From the NCBI GenBank assembly GCA_022821905.1, contig JAJECS010000025.1, forward strand, positions 135,089 through 199,088: a stretch of 64,000 nucleotides of DNA, given 5' to 3'. The DNA comes from Chloroflexota bacterium. Its GTDB lineage: Bacteria; Chloroflexota; UBA11872. The position numbers were made by a program, and so were the translations under genes. The notes under the pieces are model-generated. The model searched no databases. It saw nothing but the letters and a program-made list of their open reading frames with translations, and had not been told where the DNA came from. Shown in pieces: positions 42,211 to 50,815 of the stretch (positions within the stretch are counted from its first letter, which is position 1; every line of letters begins with the position of its first letter).

Positions 42211-43542
42211 ATGCCTGAACCACCGGCTCCAACGCACTCCCACTCCCACTCGCACTCGCACTCACACTCGCGTTTGTGGCGGCCCGGCCAGCCCATCAAC
42301 CGCCGCGCGCTTCTTGGGGCATCGCTCCTCGGCGCGGCGGCAGTGGCCACGACCCCGCTGCTCGCGCAATCGGTGACCGAGGAAGAGATCGAGGCCACCG
42401 AGCAGGAAGTGGAGCGCGTTGACAGCGAGCGGCGCGCCGCCGAAGCGCTGGTGGCCGCGTCGATCGCGCGCGAGAGCACGCTGCAGCGGCAACTGGCGGT
42501 GATCGACCGCGACCGCTACCTGGCCGCCCAGCGGCTGCTCGCCGTCAAGCGCGAGCTCGAGACCGTGGAGCTCGAGGTCTTCGATATCAACCAGTCGATC
42601 GGGGATCTCAACGTCGCCTTGGCGAGCGAGACCTCCGTGCTCGAGCGCAAGGCGCGGTCGCTGTATAAGGCGGGCCGCACGACGCTGCTGGAAACGGTAC
42701 TCGCGGCGGACTCATTCGCCACCGCGCTCGACCGCGCGGCGTCGCTCGAGCGGTTGCTGGCGCGCGGCGTCGCCGACATCGGGCAGCTCCGGTTGCGGCG
42801 CGGCGAGATTCAGCTGCGCACGGCCGATCTGACGGCGCGCTTGGACCGGCAGCAGGAGCTGCAAGAGGAAGCCCAGTCGATCGAGGCCGAGCTGGCGCGT
42901 CGGTCCGAGGAGCAGAAAGACCTCATCTACAGCGTGCAGCAGGAACAGACGGAGCGCCAGGAGGATGTGCGGGCCTTTGAACGCGAGTCGGAAGCCATCG
43001 CCTACCGCGTTCGGCTTTTGCGCGACATTCGCGAGCGGGAGCTCGTCGAGCTGGAGCGGCGGCGGCGCGCGGCCGAGGCGCTGGAGCAGGCGCAACGGCT
43101 CGCCAGAGACGTCATCAGCCAGCAGGGCACCGGCGCGGCGGGCCCCTATATCTGGCCGCTGCTGGGTCTCATCACCACCGAGTACGGCGGATGCACCTTC
43201 GGGCAGTGTCCCCACCTAGGCATGGACATTGCCGCCTCGTCGGGCACGCCCATCGTGGCGGCCAACGACGGCGTGGTGCTGGCCGCGGGGTTGGTGGTGC
43301 CGGGCGACCGCCGGGCGTCATACGGGATGATCGTGATCATCGCCCACAGCGAGACCGAAGAAACCCTCTACGCCCACCTGGATGACCTCACGTGGCCGCC
43401 GCCCGTGGCTCCAGGGCAGTTTGTGAGCCGCGGTCAAACGATCGGCTTCGTCGGCCTCACCGGTTGGACCACCGGCCCTCACCTGCATCTCGAATATCGC
43501 GTCGGCGGGGCCGCGAGCGATCCGCGGCAGGTGCTCGTCTAG
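42211..43542 (+). CDS. Exported murein hydrolase activator / M23 (LytM) peptidase, EnvC-like
   Basis: 443 residues. A twin-arginine-type signal (INRRALLGASLLGAAAVATT) follows an unusual N-terminal stretch of six His-Ser repeats. Residues of about 55-320 are long coiled coils, and the C-terminal LytM domain carries zinc ligands His335 and Asp339 (HLGMD) and the HLHLEY motif with His424 and His426. EnvC/NlpD-like proteins regulate amidases or cut peptidoglycan crosslinks. All zinc ligands of an active M23 enzyme are present. GGAGG precedes the ATG. Confidence 0.88.
   Translation: MPEPPAPTHSHSHSHSHSHSRLWRPGQPINRRALLGASLLGAAAVATTPLLAQSVTEEEIEATEQEVERVDSERRAAEALVAASIARESTLQRQLAVIDRDRYLAAQRLLAVKRELETVELEVFDINQSIGDLNVALASETSVLERKARSLYKAGRTTLLETVLAADSFATALDRAASLERLLARGVADIGQLRLRRGEIQLRTADLTARLDRQQELQEEAQSIEAELARRSEEQKDLIYSVQQEQTERQEDVRAFERESEAIAYRVRLLRDIRERELVELERRRRAAEALEQAQRLARDVISQQGTGAAGPYIWPLLGLITTEYGGCTFGQCPHLGMDIAASSGTPIVAANDGVVLAAGLVVPGDRRASYGMIVIIAHSETEETLYAHLDDLTWPPPVAPGQFVSRGQTIGFVGLTGWTTGPHLHLEYRVGGAASDPRQVLV
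42235..42270 (+). repeat. Hexameric microsatellite encoding His-Ser repeats
   Basis: Six consecutive 6-bp units CACTC(C/G/A), codons 9-20 of the LytM gene. Replication slippage here changes length by whole His-Ser pairs without breaking the frame. Confidence 0.8.
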
Positions 43543-43561
43543 CGCCGACCCCTACGCGAGT

Positions 43562-43768
43562 TCAATCCAGGCGTCGGTAGAAGCACGTCCGTTCGCCGGT
43601 GTGACAGGCGCGACCGACCGGGCGGACCTTCACCACCAGAGCGTCGGCGTCGCAGTCGATGTGGATCGACTCCACCGTCAGTGCGTTGCCCGACGTGGCG
43701 CCCTTGTGCCACAGCTCTTGCCGGCTGCGGCTCCAGAACCACGCCTCGGCCGACGCCCGCGTTGACAT
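43562..43768 (-). pseudogene. hisI: 5'-truncated phosphoribosyl-AMP cyclohydrolase (hisI fragment)
   Basis: 68 residues aligning with the C-terminal two thirds of His[21 protein letters not shown], then [14 protein letters not shown] with the metal aspartates, then [12 protein letters not shown] with the zinc cysteines. The usual N-terminal 40 or so residues (the first strand pair and the LMLAYMN-type helix) are missing; no such sequence occurs in any frame upstream, where the DUF169 gene begins. The metal site is complete, so a short active form is not excluded, but the simplest reading is a gene remnant. An ATG at 43768 has only a weak ribosome site. Confidence 0.75.
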
Positions 43769-43806
43769 CCGATCGATCCTCTCAGGCGGGCTCGCGTGCC
43801 GCCGGG

Positions 43807-44517
43807 CTAGACGGCCGCTTTCATCTCCTGGTACTGGGCTTCCATCGTCCCGTTCACTGCCAGGGTCGCGTCGAGGCCATCCGCCAGCGTCGCCAGCGCG
43901 CTGCCGGGTACGGCGGCCAGCACGTAGGCGTCGGGGATTTCGGTGAACGTGCGCATACCGATGCAACCGAGCGAAATTGACGCCGCGTCGCGCGTCGCGG
44001 CCGTCGGCAGCACGCCGCAGGCGGGCCGCCCGAACACGCCGTCTTGCGGACCGGTCCACAGCGTGCCGCCCAGGCTCTCTTCGAGAAACATCGTCTGCTT
44101 GGGCGTCAGCCACAGGATCACGTTGTCGGGCTCGAGCGGAAACGTCGCCAGCGGACCGTAGACGGCGCCCCTCGGACCGGCATCGAAGTGGGGAATGTGC
44201 GGAATCTCCTCTTCGCGGATGTAGGCCAGCGAGCACATGTCGCCGACCAGACCCATCAGCTCTTCCTGCTTTGCCGCCGGCAGCTCGAATCCCATCACCA
44301 TTGCCCCAATGGGACAGCCCATGTGCGCCGCGTCGTCGGCGAAGAACACCTGCTCCTCGGCGCGGCGCCAAAACGTGCACGCCGACGGCACCGCGTCGGT
44401 CCACGCCGCGACCCCTGACGGGCGCGCGTCGACCCGCGCCACCGCCACCGGCGGATACGCGAGGTCAAGGGCGGTCTGAAGTCGGGTGGCCAGATCGGCA
44501 TGGGGCGTGGACGTCAT
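43807..44517 (-). CDS. DUF169-family protein
   Basis: 236 residues of an uncharacterised family common in archaea and some bacteria. Conserved features seen: PPVAVARV near the N terminus, [28 protein letters not shown] with Cys, [10 protein letters not shown], and [12 protein letters not shown]. The conserved cysteines suggest a cofactor, but function is unknown. Followed leftward by the hisI remnant. Confidence 0.85.
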   Translation of the reverse strand: MTSTPHADLATRLQTALDLAYPPVAVARVDARPSGVAAWTDAVPSACTFWRRAEEQVFFADDAAHMGCPIGAMVMGFELPAAKQEELMGLVGDMCSLAYIREEEIPHIPHFDAGPRGAVYGPLATFPLEPDNVILWLTPKQTMFLEESLGGTLWTGPQDGVFGRPACGVLPTAATRDAASISLGCIGMRTFTEIPDAYVLAAVPGSALATLADGLDATLAVNGTMEAQYQEMKAAV

Positions 44518-44667
44518 GCGTGCTCCAAAGGCGCGGCAGGTCCGCCGGCGTCAGCAGGTAGGCACTGCCGGATTCATAAGCGGGTCACTCGATGGTGACA
44601 CAACGTGGCGGGTTTGGTCTCGAGTATGTCGACCGCGGGCTGGGACGGGCGCGACCGGATCCGTCCG

Positions 44668-45105
44668 CTAGGACGCGGCGCTATGGCATGGCCCGCACAG
44701 CCCAAACACTTCCAGGCTGTGGCCGGTCACGGCGAATCCGGTCTGCAACTCCACGTCGTCGGTGATCGCGTCGAAGGTGCACCGTTCAATGATGTCGACC
44801 GTGCCGCATGTCTGGCACACGACGTGATGCTGATCGGGTGTCCGGCGCGCCAGATAGCGGTGCTGCTCCGGTGAGGGGTGCACCGTTTCCACGGCATCGA
44901 TGTCCCGCAGCAGGTCCAGCGTGCGGTACACGGTGCTCCGTGACGCGTCGGCATTGGTCTGCTCCAGGGCGCTGACCAACTCTTCGGCCGAAATGCCTGC
45001 CGGCGCCGCATCGATGGCCGCCAGGATGACACGCCGTTGTTCGGTGACGCGGCCGCCCGCGTTCCGCAGGGCGGCGAGGGTGCGGTCGATCCAGGCAGAC
45101 TTCAT
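44668..45105 (-). CDS. Fur-family transcriptional regulator
   Basis: 145 residues. N-terminal winged helix GGRVTEQRRVILAAIDAA and SRSTVYRTLDLLRDID, then the dimerisation domain with HHVVCQTCG and CGPCHSAAS, whose four cysteines form the structural zinc site. The regulatory metal site (His/Glu/Asp) is not enough to tell Fur, Zur or PerR. It is divergent from the cyclopropane synthase gene, across a 229-bp gap in which I saw no clear Fur box. Confidence 0.9.
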   Translation of the reverse strand: MKSAWIDRTLAALRNAGGRVTEQRRVILAAIDAAPAGISAEELVSALEQTNADASRSTVYRTLDLLRDIDAVETVHPSPEQHRYLARRTPDQHHVVCQTCGTVDIIERCTFDAITDDVELQTGFAVTGHSLEVFGLCGPCHSAAS

Positions 45106-45334
45106 GGCAGGCGCATCGGCAGTGACGCGTGAAATCGAGCGGCGCGCCTCAATTGTACGGCCTTTGCCATCTGCACAGGACTCCGATCGTTACCGAAGTC
45201 ACCGGTGGGCCGGTCAAGGCCTTCCTGGCGCCAGTTTTGCGGTGTGGGTGCTCTTGCCTATCCATGCCTGGCCCCGGCGGCCGGCGTGGCACAATTTCCA
45301 CTGCGCTTCCGACGGCTGAGCCTCACCGCTCGAG

Positions 45335-46579
45335 ATGATCAATCCCATCCACGCTGCGGCGGGCGCCCTCATCCGCAGTCGCCTCCAGCGGTGGTCCGGC
45401 AGCACGCTGCGGCTCAAGCTCCCCGACGGCTCGCGGCGCGTCTTCGGACCCAGCAAGGCACCTCGCCGGGTGGACGCGGAGGTCCATGACGCGCGCTTCT
45501 TCACGCGCCTGCTCCTGGGCGGTACGACCGGCGCGGGCGAGTCCTACATGGCCGGCGAATGGTCTAGCACCGACCTGACAGCCTTGCTGCATGAGGCGCT
45601 GCGCAACGGTCCGCGCCTGGGGCTGGAGTCGCACGCCAGCATGCTCGCGCGCCTGCTGAACGCCTGGCGCCACCGGCGGCGGGCCAACACCAAGGCCGGC
45701 AGCGAGCGAAATATCCATGCGCACTACGACCTCGGCAACGAGTTTTACCGCCAATTCCTCGACGAGACGCTTACCTACTCCTGCGCGCGCTGGCCGGAAG
45801 GATGTGACGACCTCGCAACGGCCCAGCGAACCAAGATGCAGGACATCTGCGACAAGCTGGATCTGGGCCCCGACCACCACGTCCTTGAAATCGGCAGCGG
45901 ATGGGGTGGCTTCGCGCTTCACGCCGCCCAAGCGACCGGGTGCCGCGTGACCGGCATCACGATTTCGCAGGAGCAGCTTGAGCTCTCACGACGGCGCGTC
46001 GCCGACGCGGGCTTGGGCGATCGGGTGGATATCCAGTACTGCGACTATCGCGACCTTGACGGGCAATATGACCGCGTAGTCTCCATCGAGATGTTCGAGG
46101 CCGTCGGGCGCGCGTACTGGCGTTGCTTTTTCGAGGTCTGCGAACGGGTCTTGCGCCCGGGCGGGCGGATGCTCCTGCAGACCATCGCCATTCCCGACGC
46201 CGACGTTGGCGTGCCCTATCGCGGCGCGGGTTGGATCAGCCGCTACATCTTCCCTGGCGGTCTGCTGCCGGCCATGTGCGAGATCGCCGAGGCCGCGACG
46301 ACGCCGCGCGGTGACCTCGCCGTCCGGAACGTGGATGAGATCGGTCCTCACTATGTCCGCACCCTGGATACGTGGCGCTCGCGCTTCTGGAGCCGCATCG
46401 ACGAGGTGCGGCGACTGGGCTTCGACGAGACCTTCGTGCGGATGTGGGACTTCTACCTGGCTACGTGCTCGGCGGCGTTTGCCGCCGGGCACACTCGCGA
46501 CGTCCAGGTGCTGCTCGAGCACGTGGGGGAAGCCACGACGCCATCCGACCAGGTCATCGCCGCCGGCGCGGTCTTCTAG
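45335..46579 (+). CDS. cfa: Cyclopropane-fatty-acyl-phospholipid synthase
   Basis: 414 residues. N-terminal lipid-binding domain, then the SAM domain with NIHAHYDLGNEFYRQFLD, LEIGSGWGGFALHAA and VSIEMFEAVG. The enzyme methylenates double bonds of membrane phospholipid chains at the cytosolic face. Its neighbour downstream is a delta-9-type desaturase, which could supply the unsaturated substrates. The start ATG at 45335 begins MINPIHAAAGALI. Confidence 0.93.
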   Translation: MINPIHAAAGALIRSRLQRWSGSTLRLKLPDGSRRVFGPSKAPRRVDAEVHDARFFTRLLLGGTTGAGESYMAGEWSSTDLTALLHEALRNGPRLGLESHASMLARLLNAWRHRRRANTKAGSERNIHAHYDLGNEFYRQFLDETLTYSCARWPEGCDDLATAQRTKMQDICDKLDLGPDHHVLEIGSGWGGFALHAAQATGCRVTGITISQEQLELSRRRVADAGLGDRVDIQYCDYRDLDGQYDRVVSIEMFEAVGRAYWRCFFEVCERVLRPGGRMLLQTIAIPDADVGVPYRGAGWISRYIFPGGLLPAMCEIAEAATTPRGDLAVRNVDEIGPHYVRTLDTWRSRFWSRIDEVRRLGFDETFVRMWDFYLATCSAAFAAGHTRDVQVLLEHVGEATTPSDQVIAAGAVF

Positions 46580-46701
46580 CGGACTCGTCCCAATATTGAG
46601 TTGAATGCGGCGCGGCAATCTCTCACCCTTTCTAACGAAGGGCGCGTCCTGACGCGCCACACCACAAAGGTTGTCGAGACTGCCCATGGTGGAGGCCCTT
46701 C

Positions 46702-47607
46702 GTGACCTCTGACGCCGTGCCCGCCGTCCGGCGGAACGTTCCCGAGGCCGACGCACCCTCACGCTGGTCGCCCGTGACGCGCAATCTCCCATTCGCCACG
46801 GTTCATGCCCTGGCGCTTGCGGCGATTTGGACAGGCGTGAGCTGGCCGGCGGTGGTGGTGTGCCTGGGGTTCTACTGGATGCGAGTGCTCTTCATCACCG
46901 GCTTCTATCACCGCTATTTCTCCCATCGGAGCTTTCGCACCTCACGCGTGTTTCAGGCGGTGATTGCCTTCCTTGGCACGACGGCCATTCAGAAGGGCCC
47001 GCTCTGGTGGGCCGGTCACCACCGATTTCACCACCGGCACTCGGACGAGGAGGAAGACGTTCATTCGCCGCTGCACGGGGGCTTCTGGTGGGCGCATGTC
47101 GGCTGGCTCATCCGCGTCAGCCGTGACGATACCCGCTGGGAGGAGGTCAAGGACCTGGCGCGCTATCCCGAGTTGCGCTTCCTGGAGTCGCACTACCGCC
47201 TCGGCATTCTTTCGTTTGTGGGCGGTGTGATCGGCCTTGGATTCTGGCTGGAGCATTCATTCCCGAGCACGGGCGTCACCTGGGGACAGGTGCTCGTGTG
47301 GGGCTTTGTCATCAGCACGGTGATGCTGTGGCACACCACCTATCTCATCAATTCCGGCGCCCACATGTGGGGTAGCCGCCGTTTCGACACGAAGGACACG
47401 AGCCGCAACAACTTTTGGCTGGCGTTGGTCACCATGGGCGAGGGATGGCACAACAACCACCACCGCTACCCAGGGTCCGAGCGCAACGGGTTCTATTGGT
47501 ACGAAATCGACATGACGCACTGGTTCCTCACCATGCTGAGCTGGTTTGGTCTCATTTGGGACCTGCGCCGCCCGCCGCGCCACATCTACGAGAGCGCGAC
47601 GAAGTAG
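46702..47607 (+). CDS. Acyl-CoA/acyl-lipid delta-9-type fatty acid desaturase
   Basis: 301-residue membrane diiron enzyme. Three histidine boxes: HRYFSH at 70-75, HHRFHH at about 106-111, and HNNHH near 250, with four hydrophobic segments between. GTG start with GGTGGAGG upstream. It introduces a cis double bond into saturated acyl chains, aerobically. Adjacent to cfa, so the two probably tune membrane fluidity together. Confidence 0.92.
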   Translation: MTSDAVPAVRRNVPEADAPSRWSPVTRNLPFATVHALALAAIWTGVSWPAVVVCLGFYWMRVLFITGFYHRYFSHRSFRTSRVFQAVIAFLGTTAIQKGPLWWAGHHRFHHRHSDEEEDVHSPLHGGFWWAHVGWLIRVSRDDTRWEEVKDLARYPELRFLESHYRLGILSFVGGVIGLGFWLEHSFPSTGVTWGQVLVWGFVISTVMLWHTTYLINSGAHMWGSRRFDTKDTSRNNFWLALVTMGEGWHNNHHRYPGSERNGFYWYEIDMTHWFLTMLSWFGLIWDLRRPPRHIYESATK

Positions 47608-47612
47608 CGGCG

Positions 47613-47641
47613 GCCGCACGTCTCCCTCGCAGGCGTGCGGC
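47613..47641 (+). terminator. Putative terminator hairpin after the desaturase gene
   Basis: GCCGCACG and CGTGCGGC form a perfect 8-bp stem with a 13-nt loop, starting 5 nt after the stop. A T-run (CCCTTTTTC) follows about 25 nt later, too far for a standard intrinsic terminator. Confidence 0.4.
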
Positions 47642-47757
47642 GCAGGGGCGATTCGCGAGCCACCCTTTTTCAGAGGTCGCTCGATACGGTGAGTTTTGCC
47701 TCTTGCCCGCCGGCTGCGATCAGCTAACACTGTGAGAACGGCGATCGGAGGGGCACC

Positions 47758-48666
47758 TTGCGCGTAGCGCTCACCGGCGGCAGCGGGCTGATCGGCACTG
47801 CGGTCACCGCCGCGCTCCAGGCCGAGGGGCATGAGGTGCTGCAACTGGTCCGGCCGCCGCGGCGTGCCGGCGCCGGACAGATTGCCTGGGACCCCGTGGC
47901 GGGCACCATCGACGCGAGCGGCCTCGAGGACCTCGATGCCGTCGTGCACCTGGCCGGTGAGCCGACCACCGCCTGGCGTTGGACGGCTGCCAGGAAGCGC
48001 CGCATCTACGCCAGCCGGGTGGACGGAACGCGGCTGCTGGCGGAGACGCTGGCCGTGTTGCAGTCGCGCCCGCGCGTCTTCGTGTCCTATTCCGCCGTGG
48101 GCTATTACGGTGACCGCGGCGACGAGGTCCTGCGTGAGGACAGTCCGCCTGGGTCGGGCTTTCTGGCGAAGGTCGCGACCGATTGGGAGGCCGCCGCTCA
48201 CTCCGCCGCCGGCCGCGAAATCCGGGTAGTGCATCTCCGCGGCGCGCCCGTGGTGGCGGGCCACTCCGCGTTTCTGACGCGTCAGGCGCCTGCGTTCAAG
48301 CTTGGGCTCGGCGGCCCCCTGGGTAGCGGTAGCCAGTGGTGGCCGTGGGTGGCGCTGGAGGATGTCGTGGGCGTCGTGCGGCACGTGCTCGCGCGCGACG
48401 ACCTGCGCGGGCCCATCAACCTCGTGGCCCCGGAGCTGTGCACCAATCTCGAGTTCGCGCGCGCCTTGGGTCGCGTGCTAGGCCGACCGGCGCTACTGCC
48501 GGCGCCGTCGCCGGTCCTGCGCGCCATGATGGGTGAGATCGCCGACGAGATGCTGCTGGCCAGCCAGCGAGTCGAGCCGGCTCGACTCGTCGCCTCTGGG
48601 TACCACTTCCACTTCCCGATGCTGGAGCCCGCCCTGCGCCATGCGCTCGGGCGTCCGACTGCCTGA
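47758..48666 (+). CDS. TIGR01777-type NAD-dependent epimerase/dehydratase family protein
   Basis: 302 residues. The start MRVALTGGSGLIGTAVTAAL is the NAD site, then VHLAGEPTTAWRWT, SYSAVGYYGDRG with the Tyr, and the C-terminal DUF1731-like stretch LPAPSPVLRAMMGEIADEML. Homologous to SulA/YfcH proteins of unknown substrate. The start is a TTG at 47758 with GGAGGGG in front; no ATG is available at the conserved N terminus. Confidence 0.87.
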   Translation: MRVALTGGSGLIGTAVTAALQAEGHEVLQLVRPPRRAGAGQIAWDPVAGTIDASGLEDLDAVVHLAGEPTTAWRWTAARKRRIYASRVDGTRLLAETLAVLQSRPRVFVSYSAVGYYGDRGDEVLREDSPPGSGFLAKVATDWEAAAHSAAGREIRVVHLRGAPVVAGHSAFLTRQAPAFKLGLGGPLGSGSQWWPWVALEDVVGVVRHVLARDDLRGPINLVAPELCTNLEFARALGRVLGRPALLPAPSPVLRAMMGEIADEMLLASQRVEPARLVASGYHFHFPMLEPALRHALGRPTA

Positions 48667-48735
48667 GGCTCGACCGCCGCGCGACGGTGCGCGAGACTGC
48701 CGGCGTCCGGCGCCGCTCGACGGGTGAGGAAAGCC

Positions 48736-49851
48736 ATGCTCAGCACTGAGGGATGCCGCGCGCGCACGCGCCGCTTGCTCGAATGCGTCGACGCCGATGT
48801 GGAGGCGCTCGTCGTGACGCGGCCCGAGCATGTCTTCTATCTGGCCAACTACATGCCGTCGCCCAACGACATCCACCACCGGGCCCCGCAATACCTGATC
48901 ATCGAGCGAGGCGGCCCCGCGACCCTCATCCTTGACGGGTTCGCCAAGCTCGACGTCCAGCCGGCCGTTGACGAGGTTATACACGGACCGTGGGGCGTGG
49001 CGGAGCCGGACCTGACCCGCGCCAACTGCACCGCCCAGGCGGCGATCGACTTGCTCGGGAGACTTGGAAGCCAGGTGATCGGCGCCGAGGTTTCCGCGCT
49101 GCCGGCTTCCGTTGCCGCTGCCGTCCGAGAAGTGCGGGACATCGAGCCCCACCTGGGCCGCATGCGCCAGGTCAAGGATCCCGACGAGTTGGCCCTGATC
49201 CGCGCCGCCGTGCGGGTTGGCGAGGCCATGCACGCAGCCTCGTGGGAATGCCTGGCGCCCGGCATGCGCGAGATCGACGCCTACGCTGCCATCGTGACCG
49301 CCGGTTTGGAAGTGGCCGAAGGCCCGTTCGTGATGATGTGTGAGTTCATCTCCGGTCCCCGGGTCGTGCCGCGCCGCGGCGACCCCGGCCCGCGCGTCAT
49401 GGAATCCGGCGACAACGTCGTCATGGACCTGTTCCCTTACGTCAACGGCTACCGCTGCGACCTCACCAACACCATCACCCTCGGCGGGCGGCCCACACCG
49501 GAGCAGCAGGACGCCTTCGATGCCGTCCACGAGGCGTTGACGGCCTCCGAGGCCATGATTCGGCCCGGCGTTCGCGCGCAGGAAATCTACGCCGTGCAGG
49601 ACACCGTGCTGCGCCGCGCCAACCCGGACTGGGGCCTTCCGGGCCACGCCGGGCACTCGCTCGGTCTGGAGCACCCCGAGGCCCCCGATTTCGTACCCGG
49701 CGTCGAAGGCGAGATCCTGGAGGGCATGGTCATCGCCCTCGAACCCGGTGCCTACGGCATGCCCTTCCACGGCGTGCGCCTGGAGCACAACTACCTGGTC
49801 ACCGCCGAGGGATTGAAGCGGCTGTCGAATCACCGCCTGGGGCTGGTTTAG
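48736..49851 (+). CDS. M24-family metallopeptidase (Xaa-Pro dipeptidase-like)
   Basis: 371 residues of the pita-bread fold. Metal ligands: Asp in VVMDLFPYVNG and Asp in RCDLTNT, His in GHAGHSLGLEHP, Glu in IALEPGAYG and Glu in VRLEHNYLV. Creatinase/prolidase N-terminal domain precedes it. GAGGAAAG lies before the ATG at 48736; a GTG at 48724 is in the same frame. Substrate unassigned. Confidence 0.88.
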   Translation: MLSTEGCRARTRRLLECVDADVEALVVTRPEHVFYLANYMPSPNDIHHRAPQYLIIERGGPATLILDGFAKLDVQPAVDEVIHGPWGVAEPDLTRANCTAQAAIDLLGRLGSQVIGAEVSALPASVAAAVREVRDIEPHLGRMRQVKDPDELALIRAAVRVGEAMHAASWECLAPGMREIDAYAAIVTAGLEVAEGPFVMMCEFISGPRVVPRRGDPGPRVMESGDNVVMDLFPYVNGYRCDLTNTITLGGRPTPEQQDAFDAVHEALTASEAMIRPGVRAQEIYAVQDTVLRRANPDWGLPGHAGHSLGLEHPEAPDFVPGVEGEILEGMVIALEPGAYGMPFHGVRLEHNYLVTAEGLKRLSNHRLGLV

Positions 49852-49953
49852 CCCGAACCGCCCAACCGCTGCCCGTCGGGGGACGCGGTTGACCGTTGAC
49901 AGCGCATGCGGGAAGGTCAATGCACCACCGACAAACCTGTGACGGAGGCGGCG

Positions 49954-50805
49954 ATGGCCGTTGAGGCGGCGACGCGGCGGATTGACGATCGGGACTGGGC
50001 GGCGCTGACCCTTGGCGAGCGCATCCGGCAGATCGAGGTCGAGGGCTACCTGGTCCTCCCCGACTTGCTCACGCCGGAGCGGGTGGCCGAGCTCAAGGCC
50101 GTGACGGCCACCTGGGAGACGATCGCCACCGACTACAGCAAGAGCCAGCAGGTCCGTCCCGGCGTGGAGTTCGCCGGTGGGCTGATCAACGATCTCATCG
50201 CGAATCCGCCGACGCTGGAGTTCCTGCGCGCGCTTTGTGGACCGGAGATCATCCTGATGTCGGTGGCCTATGCGCGTTCAGAGCCCGGCCATCCCGGCAT
50301 CAGCCTGCACACGGACGGCCAGCCGTACGGATCCAAGATCTTCGGCTATGGCGGCAGCGCCCCGTTCCTGGTGCGGGTGCTCTACTACCTCGACGACCTG
50401 ACCCCGGAAGTGTCGCCATTCCGGGTCGTGCCGCGGTCCCATCTCTCCTTTCACTCCGACGCGAATCCCTACCTGCGGTTCGAGGGTCATCCCGAGGAAG
50501 TCATGGTGCCGGCCAGGGCGGGATCCGCCGTGCTGATCAATCACCGGGTATTCCACGGAAACTTCCCCAACACGGGGGATCGGGCGCGCGAGATGATCGC
50601 CATTGCCTACCGGCCTGCCTGGGCGGGACCGCAGGGCGACGTGCCGGCCTGGGACCCCGACGCCGTGGCGGCGCTGCCCGACCACGTGCGCCCGCTATTC
50701 GCCGATCGCAACACCCGGCACTGGATTCCCGAGGGCGGAAACAAGCCGGAGGGGATGAAGTCCGAGGCGCCGGGAATGAACCCCAGCCGCTGGGAGCTGG
50801 CTTAG
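49954..50805 (+). CDS. Phytanoyl-CoA dioxygenase (PhyH) family protein
   Basis: 283 residues, an Fe(II)/2-oxoglutarate oxygenase. His119-x-Asp121 (LHTDGQ) and His201 (NHRVFHGNFPN) would bind iron, and Arg210 could bind 2-oxoglutarate. GGAGG sits 6 nt before the ATG at 49954, so the longer frame is not used. Members hydroxylate diverse small molecules, so the substrate is unknown. It ends 10 bp from the convergent Gfo/Idh/MocA gene. Confidence 0.88.
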   Translation: MAVEAATRRIDDRDWAALTLGERIRQIEVEGYLVLPDLLTPERVAELKAVTATWETIATDYSKSQQVRPGVEFAGGLINDLIANPPTLEFLRALCGPEIILMSVAYARSEPGHPGISLHTDGQPYGSKIFGYGGSAPFLVRVLYYLDDLTPEVSPFRVVPRSHLSFHSDANPYLRFEGHPEEVMVPARAGSAVLINHRVFHGNFPNTGDRAREMIAIAYRPAWAGPQGDVPAWDPDAVAALPDHVRPLFADRNTRHWIPEGGNKPEGMKSEAPGMNPSRWELA

Positions 50806-50815
50806 CGGTTCGGCG

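Noticed and set aside
45286..45305. TGGCAC-like sequence before cfa, considered as a sigma-54 promoter
   Set aside because: The second half (TTGC at the right spacing) is absent.
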